A stretch of DNA of 64,000 nucleotides, from NCBI GenBank assembly GCA_003255025.1, contig QANY01013428.1, forward strand, positions 1 through 64,000, written 5' to 3'. This document shows, piece by piece, positions 33,469-45,400 of the stretch (the stretch's first letter is position 1; each line of letters starts with the position of its first letter). The notes under the pieces are model-generated. The model did not search any database and had not been told where the DNA came from. It worked only from the letters and a program-made list of their open reading frames with translations. This stretch comes from Datisca glomerata. Taxonomy: Eukaryota > Streptophyta > Magnoliopsida > Cucurbitales > Datiscaceae. The position numbers were made by a program, and so were the translations under genes.

Positions 33469-36400
33469 NNNNNNNNNNNNNNNNNNNNNNNNNNNNNNNN
33501 NNNNNNNNNNNNNNNNNNNNNNNNNNNNNNNNNNNNNNNNNNNNNNNNNNNNNNNNNNNNNNNNNNNNNNNNNNNNNNNNNNNNNNNNNNNNNNNNNNNN
33601 NNNNNNNNNNNNNNNNNNNNNNNNNNNNNNNNNNNNNNNNNNNNNNNNNNNNNNNNNNNNNNNNNNNNNNNNNNNNNNNNNNNNNNNNNNNNNNNNNNNN
33701 NNNNNNNNNNNNNNNNNNNNNNNNNNNNNNNNNNNNNNNNNNNNNNNNNNNNNNNNNNNNNNNNNNNNNNNNNNNNNNNNNNNNNNNNNNNNNNNNNNNN
33801 NNNNNNNNNNNNNNNNNNNNNNNNNNNNNNNNNNNNNNNNNNNNNNNNNNNNNNNNNNNNNNNNNNNNNNNNNNNNNNNNNNNNNNNNNNNNNNNNNNNN
33901 NNNNNNNNNNNNNNNNNNNNNNNNNNNNNNNNNNNNNNNNNNNNNNNNNNNNNAGAGAGAGAGAGAGAGAGGAGGGGAGGAGGGGGAGAGAGAGAGAGGA
34001 GGGGGGAGGGAGAGAGAGAGAGACCATGCCACCAATATGGATGACAAAAGCAAAGAGCAGAGCAGAAGGAATCCCAACAACATAATAAGCCCCAAGATTT
34101 ATGTATGCACATAGATTTTGCCACCCACATCCTCTAGCAGCCCCTACACAGGTACGCAGTTTATCAAAATATATCACAACTCTTATATAGATTTTGGATT
34201 TAAATACATTAAATCCACCACAATTTTTTTGGTCAAATAAGATACTTTCATTAAGAATTGCAGATATTCATAATACAATTCCTAGATAGCCAAAAAGGGA
34301 GAAGTTCATACCAAACATTACAAACACCTATAGAAACATGACTAGCAAGCTCATGAGCTAAACAGTTTAAGCTTCTAGAGATATGGACGAAAGATAGCAT
34401 AAATATCTGCTGGAAATGCAAAATATCCGGTACGAGAGAATGACTCTCAATCTCCCTATTGGTCGAGTTCAAGAGGGTATGAACAACTTCTAAAGAGTCA
34501 CAGTAAATCTCGAATATGGCCCCCTATGGTATACTGTCATTAGAGAGACCTGATAGTATAGCTCAAGCTTCTGTAGAGATAGCCCGAGCTTCCGTAGAGA
34601 AGCATCCCTACACTAATCAATTTTGTTGCAGCCAACAGACTCCACAAGACCCAAAGGGTTGATAACCATAAAACCAATTTCACTCGAGTAAGCATTCCAA
34701 GCTGCATCAGTCCACATTTTCCATCTTTCTCCATTACAACTAATTTCCTTATATTGATCCTTCCGTCCATTATCATACTTCTTCCCTATCACCATCCACG
34801 CATTTGGAAAATCAGAAAAATGATCCTTAGTGCTATGAACAACTTCCAAGGAGAAGGAACAAGGCCTCTAAAGTGAAGAGAACGACAAAACACAAGGTAT
34901 TGTTTCTTAATTTCTCTCTTACTTTCATTAACAATTAGCTAAGCACTTAAGATTACATTAAATATATTACGAGAAGAAGGAGATGCTAAGCTAACTAAAT
35001 TAACTGTCTACTAACCGATTGCACACATAGACAAAGCTAATATAACAGCTTTTCCATGTAAGCATTACTGACTAGATACAATAACTATCATTAATTAATT
35101 CATTCTCTAACATTCCCCCATAAGATCAGAAATGGGGAAGAGAAAACATTGGGCTTGCTTCTGATCAGAAGCTCAAACTTGGTTTGAGGCAAAGGTTTTG
35201 TGAGAATGTCAGCAATTAGAGCATCTGTTGAGACATATTTGACAGCGAGTTGCTTAGCTAGGAATTTCTCCATTATGAAATGCACATCAAGCTCGATATG
35301 CTTCATCCTAGAGTGAAAAAATAGGGTTATAGGCAAGAAGACCAGCACTGATGTTGTCACACCATAGAGTAAGATAAGGATCAAGCTAAATTTGTAGTTC
35401 CTAAAATAGAAATTGCAGCCAAAGAATCTCAGTAGCAGCTTGAGAGAGGGCCCTATACTCAGATTATGCATTAGATTTAGCTACCACACTTTTCTTTTTA
35501 GAACTCTATACAATGTGATTTCCTCCCAAATATATACAATAACTTGTAGTTGACTTCCTGTCATCTAGACAGCCTCCCCAATCAGCATCTGTAAAATCCT
35601 TCAGAGTTAAAGATGGTGCTGGTTGAAAGTGTAGACCACAATTAAGATAGCCTTTTAGATATCTTAGAACGCTTTTACAAGTTGCTCAATCATTAGTAAT
35701 AAGAGATTGCATATACTAACTTAGTTTATTGAAAGAAAAAGAGATATCGGGTCTAGACATAGTGAGGTACTGCAAGGCTCCCACTATACTTCTATAAAGA
35801 GTAGGGTCTTCAAAAAGAGTACTTGAGGTCTTACTGAGTTTGACTGAAGAGCACATTGGAGTAACACAAGGCTTTGAGTCCTGCAGATTAGTCTTATGCA
35901 GCAAATCTGAGGCATACTTAGGCTGTGTAAAGTACATACCAGAATGATCTCTAAATACCTTAAAACCTATGAAATTTTATAAAGAACCCCTTATTTTGAG
36001 AGCAAATTGACCATTCAAGCTAGAGATAACTTTTTGGATCAGTGTTGTGGTATTGCCAGTAATTAAAATGTCTAGATATATAAGAAGTGGAATAACCTGG
36101 CCTGCTATGATATGAAAAAATAAGGATGTATCAGACTGAGAATTGGTGAACCCTCATTGAATTAAAGCTTGTTTAAGTTTCTCAAACCATGCCCTCGGGG
36201 CTTATTTAAGCCCGTATAAAGCCTTGTGTAGTTTGCACACATATGAAGGGTGATTGCAGTCAAGAAAACCTTTAGGCTGGTACGTATAGACCTCTTCTCA
36301 TAGATCTCCATTGACAAATGCATTATTAACGTCAACCTAGTGTGTATCCCAATTAAAAGTAACAACCAAAGTGAGAATAATTTTGATGGTAGAGTGTTTA

Positions 36401-39400
36401 ATAATTGGACTGAAAGTCTCAAAGAAGTCCACTCCTGGTTATTGCTAAAATCCTTTAGCAACAAACATTGATTTATATTTGTTGACATATCCATCAGAAT
36501 TATACTTGACCCGAAAGACCCATTTATTATCAACTATATGAATGTTATGATAAGCATGAACCAAGGTCTAGGTATGATTCCTCTCAAGAGCATATAACTC
36601 ATCTAGCATGGCAGGTTTCCACTTAGAGTTGGCTAAGACAGTCTTAACAGTCTTTAGTTTTGTATGAACCTCACGTGTGCCAGGCAGATAGGACTTAAGT
36701 TTAAAGATTCCATTTTTAGATCTTGTTACTATATAATGGGTAGGAACAAGTGTTGTGGATAGTGGAGATGTAGGTGAAATAGATACCAAAGTTATACTGT
36801 CACTTAAAGGTACATTTTCACTTTCAGGAAATGAGACAGATACCAAAGGTATACTGTCATTTTGAGTGTAGGTGGGTGAACTAGTAGGGTAAGTTGGTAA
36901 GTCTAAATGTGATATTGGATTGTTGATATAGTGATTCAAAATTGACGGTGGTGATGATTCAGTTGCAGGTATCATAGTGACTGATGAAGATGTAGCACTT
37001 AATACTAATTGACTAGAGAAGACAGGTATAGGAAAAGAAGACCAAGAAGAGTGAGTAAGTGTGTTAGGTGAAGTCTTAGAGAGATGAACTCAGAATATGA
37101 AATGAAAACTCAGACTCTTTGAATGATACGCTCTTTGTAATGTAGACTCTTCCACACACAGGTTCAAGGCACTTGTAGCCTTTATGATGGTCACTACAAC
37201 CTATAAAAATGCATTTACTTGTATGAAATTGAAATATTTGTGAATGATACGGGCACAAGTGGAGAAGTAGGAACAACCAAAGGTTTTTAGCAAAAGGTAA
37301 TCTGGTTAATGCTTATATAGAACTTTATATGGTGATTTGAGATTAAATAAGGGTATGGGTAGCCTGTTTATTAGATAAACTATTGTGTGAAAGGACTCCC
37401 ACCAGTATTTAAGAGGTAATTGAGACTAAGATAGAAGAATAAGCCCCATATCTACTAGCTTCTAACTTTAGCTTCAAAAGATAAATCCATCACAACTTAG
37501 AGTAATCATCAATAAAGCTAATATAGTACTTAAAACATGTGCTTGAGAGTTGGGGTGATGGACCCCAAATATCATAGTATATCAGCTCAAAAGGTTTTGA
37601 TATATGATATGATGATGCAAGAAAAGAGGACGGATGTAGCTTTTCATGCATCACAAAAACTTAATTGAGAAATAGAACTAGTGTTCACATTCATATAAGT
37701 TAGAACATGCTTAAGAATTAAGGAGGATGGATGACCAAGACGTTTATGTCAAACATTAGCTTTCTTATTGACTAAAGTAGAATATAGTACATTGTGATTA
37801 CATGAAAATGAAGCAAAAGAGTCTGTGTATAGTTGCTTGTAAGAAAATTACACTTATTTAAGCTAGAATTTTTAGAAGCAGAAAGTAAAAATTAAGGTTT
37901 ATGAGAAGTAGCTCTACGCACTGACAGAAAAAACTGAGGATTAAACAAGACTATAGTTGGAATGAGTAGGTAGTGTGAAGTGGTATAAACCATCTTTAAG
38001 AGTTCCTACAGAAGGAATTTCCCCGTAGTCTTTTCCTTGATGAGACAGAAAAGAAAATCAAACTCTATTAGTATTCACTATCCTTAGTTAATTGAGACAC
38101 ACTAAGTAGGTTCTTGGTTATGGAGGGAACACACAAAATTTGGTTAAAGGTTTTTGACACTGTGCATGTATCAATAACAGAATGACCAATATGACTAATG
38201 TCAAGAGACTTACCATTTCCAACTATCAGTTTACCTTTACCTTTGTAATCTGACTTAATAGAGAGATTTCTTAGGTCAGAGGTAATATGGTTAGTGGCAC
38301 CACTATCCATGAACCATGATTCATCTTCTGCTGAATTTTGTGTTGTGAGATAGGATGAAGCTATGGGGATAGAAAATTTTTGAGTTGATGCATGATTCTG
38401 AGTAAAATTTGAGCTGAACTCAAGTTGAAACTCAGCATCAAATCTGTTATAACAGTTGAAAGTTGAGTGGCCAGGATGTTTGCAAATCTAGCAAAAAGGT
38501 ATGTGGCATCCTCAATTGCTGACTAGGTACAAAACTATCATTAATTAATTCCTTCTCTAACATGAACCAACTAGAGATGTGGCACTTCCACAACTGCCAT
38601 ATCCGCAAAGCAAACCATGTAGTACTCTCCTTCTAACTGGATATTGATATGAACTTCATCGTCACTTTGCGATAAAACCCGATAACAATTATGGTTCAAG
38701 AACTCAATGATCGATTTTAAAGAAGCAGAAACTCTGACCCGTTTTCTATGACATAAAGAGAACCTTAGTTATAAGACTTAAGACCCAAATTGATGCTTCG
38801 AAAAGAATCAAAGGTATGGTTTAGACACCACACTCAAGAACAAGAAGGAAAAGTGAGTGATAAGTCTAGGTTTTAGACGCCACAAAAATATTCTTGCTAA
38901 GTCTGAAAAGTTCTAATAAGAACCAAAGAGAAAACTCTCACAAAGAAATTATAATGATCAAAGTTTTTAATACATTGTTAAATCATGCTTAAATAGAAAA
39001 ACTAGAAGCCTAAAGAATCCTAAAGTGTTTAAATAACCTAAACTAAATTTAAAAGATAAAGAAATATAAATTACAATAAATAAGGAAATTACAATCCACC
39101 CAAAAGACTCATAGGGCTTTCCACTTCTTGGTTAGGATTGTCAAGGTGTCTTGTTTTCTTGTCATCATTTAAAATGCCATGTCATGATTCATGTGGACTG
39201 CCATATTGAACTCCACATCATGCTCTAAGGGTAATGCCATGTAGGATGTCTTTTCATGCAGGCTGCCATGTTGGATACCACATCATGCTCCATGTCGGCT
39301 TCCATGTTAGATGTCATGTCATGATTCATGTAGGATGTCATGTTGGATGTCACATCATGCTCCATGGGGGCTATCATGTGGGATGCCATTCCATGCTCCA

Positions 39401-42400
39401 CGCAGGTTGTCATATTCCACGTCACACTCCACGTCATACTCCTATTGAGTGCTTCAGCCATTATATTTTCTCTAGCTTTTGTGATTTGGCCTCTTTGTAC
39501 TTGAAGTGGATCCATCCTTTGAGCTTGTGCAACCGGATCCTCATCATTCCCTCCCTCTTGAGAAAGATTTGTCCTCAAATCCTCACCTACATTAAACGGT
39601 GACAAGTTAGTCACATTAAAAGTCACTTATATTGTACTCACCAAGAAGATCTAGCTTGTAGGCATTGTCATTGAGTCTTGCAAGGACTTGGAATGGATCA
39701 TCCCTTCTAGGTAGCAGCTTGGAACGTCTTTGCCTTAGAAATCGTTCCTTTCTCATGTGCACGCAAACCCAATCTCCGGGATCAAAAACCAATTTATGAC
39801 ACTCTTTGTTGGCTTGTTTTGTATATTGCTCCGTTCTTCTTACAATATTGAGTTTTTCCTTCTCATGTATCTGCCTAACGAATTCAGCCTTCCTTTTTCC
39901 ATCTTGTTTGTACCGACTGACATATGAGAATGTCTCAATGTACTCCACCCAACGAGCATGTATTTTATTCAGCATGTGTTGCTCTTTTAAATGCTTCATG
40001 GACTCATGATCGTTGTGAATCACAAACATCTGCAAAAGTGAAACAATATTGCTCGGCAAAGAACCTGCGAGATCATTAGTACATAAAAAATCCTCTTTGT
40101 ACATAAGTACAATAAAATGCCGGTTGGAACTCAAAGCTCTCTTAATCTCACTCTCTCTTGCATCAAAACTCTCTTTTCTTCTCTCTTGATTTTTCTCACT
40201 CCTCTCACCCAACTTTCTATTTTTCACTCTTTTCTTTTGTTCAAACACTCCTTTTTTTGAACTCCCACTCTCTTGATCTTCCTGAACCTCTCTCTTTTTT
40301 CATTCTCAATATCTCTTTGTTTTTCATTCTCTCTTTTCAACTTCAATTGATCTTCTTGAACTTGTTTTGGGGTGAGGGATACAAGTGTAATGGGTTTCTT
40401 ATCAATTACAAAAGTATATATATTTTTGTAACCATTATGAGTGGCTTTTCTATCACATTTCCACGATCTCCCTAAGAGAATATGACTTGCTTGCATTGGC
40501 ACTACATCTCACAAAACTTCATCTTTGTACTTGCCAATAGAGAAAGAAACTAACACTTGCTTATGCACCTCGATTTCCCCACTATCATTCGACCATTTTA
40601 GTTTGTATGGATTGAGATATTTTAATATAGGCAAGTTTAGTTTTTCCACCACGTAAGTGCTAGCCACACTAGTACAACTTTCCCCATCAATAATCATACT
40701 ACACACTTTATCATTAACAAGGCATCTAGTATGAAAAATATTTTCTTGTTGTACCTTCTCATCTTCTTCGGCTATGGCACTAAGAGCTCTTTATTTTACA
40801 GAAAGTTCCCCATTGTCTGATTCTTTAATGTCACTTGCATCCTCTAGTGGTGGCATGGACTCCTTTCCAGAATCACTTTTGATTTTCACATTCTTTCCTT
40901 GCAATGATGGTCTCTTCATCTTAATGTTAGACAAATAGTTATCCACCCTCTCACCAAACCTATCTTCTCTATTTTCATGTCGGAAACCTCTATCTCCAAC
41001 CTCATGGCCTAATCTGCCCATGTGAGAATATCGCTCATCTTCATCAAAGTAATTTCCAAATTCATCCTCATACTAAACCCTAAGTGATCGTCTCTCCCTT
41101 CGATGCCCCATAGGAGCTCTAAGTTTCTCTACCTGTGTTTTGACTCGATCAATCCTCTCATGCAATCGTTCCCGGCCTTCTTCTAACGTTCTCTTAAATT
41201 CACCCACTAACGCCTCAATTTGTAACTTCAACATACCACCTTCAGCCATTCCTCCGCTACTATTTCTCGTGAAGTGATCAAAACGATAAAATCTAGCTTC
41301 ACAATGAACGTACAAATTGTAGATCTTGAAACTCCGTTCGATTTGATATGCAATACTGACTATTTTGACTCCCAAATCCAAAGTTATGATCTTTTTTCAG
41401 AACAACCGTCAAATAAAAAAATCAGACTTGAATCTGACTCTAGAGAACCAAAAGCTCTGATACCAAATGATATGAACCTAGAAATGATATGAATCTCATC
41501 GTCGCTTTACAATGAAATCCGATAACAATGATGGTTCAAGAACCAATGATCGATTTTAAAAAAGAAGAAACCCCGACCCGTTTTCTATGACACAAGAGAA
41601 CCTTAGGTATAAGACCTAAGACCCAAATTGATGCTTTGAAAAGAACCAAAGGTATGGTTTAGACGCCACACTCAAGAACAAATGGGAAAAGTGAGTGATA
41701 AGTCTAGGTTTTAGACGCCACAAGAATATTCTTGATAAGTCTGAAAAGTTCTAAGAAGAACCAAAGAGAAAACTCTCACAAAGAAATTATAATGATCAAA
41801 GTTTTTAATACATTGTTAAATCATGCTTAAATAGAAAAACTAAAAGCCTAAAGAGTCTTAAAGTGTTTAGATAACCTAAACTAAATTTAAAAGATAAAGA
41901 AATATAAATTACAATAAATAAGGAAATTGTAATCCACCCAAAAGTCTCATAGGGTTGTCCACTTCTTGGTTAGGATTGCCAATGTGTCTTGCTTCCTTGT
42001 CATCATTTAAAATGACATGTCAAGCTCCATGTAGACTGCCATATTGAACGCCACATCATGCTCCAAAGGTAATGCCATGTAGGATTCCTTTCCATGTAGG
42101 CTGGCACATTGGATACCACATCATGCTCCATGTTGGATGCCATGTCATGATTCATGTAGGATGTCATGTTGGATGCCACATCATGCTCCATGGGAGCTGT
42201 CATGTTAGATGCCATGCCATGTTCCACGCAGGTTGTCATATTCCACGTCACACTCCACGTCATACTCCTATTGAGTGCTTCAGCCATTATATTTTCTCTA
42301 GCTTTTGTGATTTGGCAACTTTGTACTTGAAGTGGATCCATCCTTTGAGCTTGTGCAACCGGATCCTCATCAGATATACACCTCTCAGGGAGGTACAAAA

Positions 42401-45400
42401 TGACTTCCATATAAAAAAGAAATCATACCCACTCAATTAATAAGAGTATAAATTTAAATGGCTTGCAAACCAGAAGAAACGAGCATATGAGCATTGGAAA
42501 AAGATATGGGTACTAGTCTACTCTTAATGGCCATATATTGAACAATAGCCATTTAAGTTCATTTCCGCCTTAATCAAATTTGATTTAAGAGCCAGAATTC
42601 CCCTAGAGCACCTCAACAGAAAATCTTTAATCTTTGGGTGTAACCGTAATTTCCAAATCCTCCTCAAAATTATTGATACATCATTCGGGTTGCTTGATTC
42701 TCCACGTCCAACTCTGATGAGTTTCCATTTAACTGCATGTCTGACACTACTCGATACCCTATTTTAACATAGAAAAAACAATCCCTATTATGTAATGAAA
42801 TGACTTTATCCTTATGTAACCAAATGACTTTATCCTTCTTCTCAAACTGACTTATATGGATGGACTTAATAGCTAAAGTATCCTACCTATGAAATATGTT
42901 TGAGATCTGATTTTGTTCCAATTATTCATTGGGTCCATTAGTTCATTCACCTTGAATTTGGCAACGTCATCACTTTAAACAGGTCGAACCAACGGATCCA
43001 CGGGTCCTTAGAAATGTCAACCTTGCTACCATCCCCATTCTCCGGCGAGGCCTCCAAGAGATTAGAATTCTTTTTATTTGAAAAACATAGCCTGTAACAA
43101 ATTAGGCATTTCGAGTATTCTTCATCCCTGGTTTAGCTAGCATGACAAGGTTAAAATAGTACAAGTTTCTAAAAGCCCTCCCTCATTTGTCCTTACTATT
43201 AGTCGACCTATTCTAAGATGCCCAAGAGATGCCTGCTTTATAAGATTTAGCAGCCCACATTGCTTCCCGGCTGAATGCAAAGATCATCTATATGGGATAG
43301 TGGAAGTTTAAAGCACGACATCGCATGAATAAGATAGTCTGAGCTATTGATTTAGTCTTGATTTCACTCCTAGAAGCAGATAACCACCCATTAATTTCAT
43401 TAATAGCTCATTGTTTGAATGTAAAAATTTGTCTCTACCGCAAAGTACTTTCCCAAGTCCTCACCAACCACTATATGAAGTATGGAAGCCAGAGCGGATC
43501 GAAGTGTTTCATGCATACTAAAGCTAAAATTGATATTACTTTTCTAAAAAGTAATAATCTAACTTGAATTGGAGCCATATATCTGAAGGATCGGTGCAAT
43601 CTTTCTAAACTATGCCTTAGATGCACAACAAAAACCAAGCGATCATCCGCGATTAGGAGGTGCGGCACAGAAGGTCCCGATCTAGATGCTCTGAAACCAT
43701 TAATATGACCTGCCCTTTCCGAGGTCATAAAGAGTGAGGATAATGCTTTGGCACAAAGAACGAGAAAATGACTATAAGGGATCTTTCTGTCGAATACTCC
43801 TTTAAGGATAAAAGATACTCAAAACATCATATTCACAATGACACTAAAGGAAATTGATGACATACACAAATAAATCCATCTACACATTTACTCGTAAACC
43901 CCATCATGTCCATGAGTGCATTGACAAAATCTCACTCCACTCTATTGTACGCCTTTGTTATATCAAGTTTAATAGTTGCCTCTCTCTTCCCCTTTTTTCC
44001 TCGAGTTCTAAGTGCATGGAGGATTTCTTGGCTATCATAATATTATCACTAATGCTATGACCCAAAATAAATGCACTTTGAGAAGGATTCACCAGTTTCT
44101 CAATCACCATTGTCAGCCTATTGGTCAATATTTTAGAAATAATTTTTTAAGTCATACAATATAGGCTTATTGGTCTTAAATTAGTCATGTACTTTGGACT
44201 TCTAATTTTAAGGACTAGAACTAGGTACGTATAATTTAATTCCTTAGGTAATATATAATTCTAAAAAAATCCCTTACCATGTTATGCACATCATCTCAAA
44301 TCTGCCTATAAAATTAGTTAGAAGAGTTAACTGGACTTCCATCTAGGCCAGGGGCCTTATTACCACCAATATCCTTTATGGCCTAATCGATATCACTTGC
44401 ACCTACGTGTACGTCCAATAAAGAAACTTCCTCCATATCAAGTCTATTTTCAATCACATTGAGAACTGGGTTTAGTTGATTTAAATAATCTCATAAAGTA
44501 CTAATGGCGTGAAACCCATTTCCACCAAAATTACTAGGTTTAGTTGATTTAAATAATCTCATAAAGTACTAACGGGGCATCCTCTTGATTCCTTCATGAT
44601 CTAAAACCCATTTCAAATTTGGTTCCATCAATCCATAAATTTTATTTTATCTTCTCCTACCTTGAACCTTAGAATGAAGAAATTTAATGTTTTTATCACC
44701 CTCGTCACCCGCTTGGCTCTAGACCGATCCTTCCAATGACTTTGTTCCTCCCATAGTGCTCGTTCCAACCTGATCTCCATATCTTTAATTTCATGCATAT
44801 CCAAGGTATTGGAATCACGAGTATAAATGCCTTTAATTTTAGAATCTAATACAGTGGCTAATCTTTTAGAGAGCAAGTGGTTCATTTTTCCTCCATAAGA
44901 GTACGCCCTATTTAACAGATTGTGATTTTTCAACAATGGGTCTCTAATTTGGCCTCCCTTTAAGTATTTCATAAACCACCTTCCTACAAATCCTCAAACT
45001 ATGTCTACCTACTTTCACAGTGAAAAATATGTTGGAATTATGTATATAAAATAGGGTGTGATAATTTTTTATGAGTAAACAGTTATTTATTAACATTTAT
45101 TTATTACTGAATTTTATGAATAAATGATTTTTTTAATTGAAGTGTGTTTATAACTTACTTAAGACACATAACTATTATCAACGTAAGAAGAGTAAAGACC
45201 TAGCGGTCTTCCAGAAAACTCTTCTGAGATAGTTAAAAATGATATTTGCGGTCTTAGGATCGACTGGATAATCGAATCCAATTATGACTGTTAGGTTGAA
45301 CTAAAAGATACTGGTCTAGGGGCAAGTGAGTGGAGACTCTGACGTTTGACCTAGACATGTGTATGGAACATTTTGAATAGATCAGTAATCAATTAGTTTA

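Larger units (their letters stand above)
34839..38562 (-). mobile_element. Ty1/copia element (copia-4) inside LINE-2
   Basis: The element is bracketed by TGAAC at 34834-34838 and 38563-38567. Its 3' LTR (34839-35112) starts TGTTAGAG on the minus strand after a polypurine tract. Only the first 53 bases of the 5' LTR survive (38510-38562), joined directly to the middle of gag. A deletion has therefore removed most of the 5' LTR, the primer-binding site and the front of gag. Protease, integrase, RT and RNase H remnants follow in copia order. The LTR end next to the left duplication reads GAAGTT, not the usual CA, which leaves a slight doubt on that boundary. Confidence 0.8.
38645..42372 (-). mobile_element. 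non-autonomous Ty3/gypsy deletion derivative inside LINE-2
   Basis: Two LTRs of 902 and 905 bp (38645-39546 and 41468-42372) begin TGATGAGGATCC and end TTCATATCA on the minus strand. A 5-bp duplication GATAT lies outside both (38640-38644 and 42373-42377). A primer-binding site TGGTATCAGAGC is at 41454-41465. The 1.9-kb interior has a gag start, a protease, a short RT start, a piece of RT/RNase H and the integrase C-terminus. The RT catalytic core and the integrase core are gone, so the element could only have moved with enzymes supplied by another. Confidence 0.9.

Noticed and set aside
33291..34143. A separate, second MATE gene consisting of exons 6-7 only.
   Set aside because: Phases and content complement exons 1-5 exactly, and the intervening DNA is explained by a dated-type insertion with a 15-bp duplication. 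A single gene is simpler.
33291..34177. Three long minus-strand frames and one plus-strand frame crossing the N gap.
   Set aside because: They consist of Ns and Ser/Leu or Arg/Glu microsatellite translation. Only the MATE exon ends inside them are real.
39234..39602. Plus-strand His/Met/Cys-rich frame of 122 residues, with a counterpart at 42072-42440.
   Set aside because: It lies within the gypsy LTR minisatellite and is antisense to the element. The two LTR copies simply repeat it.
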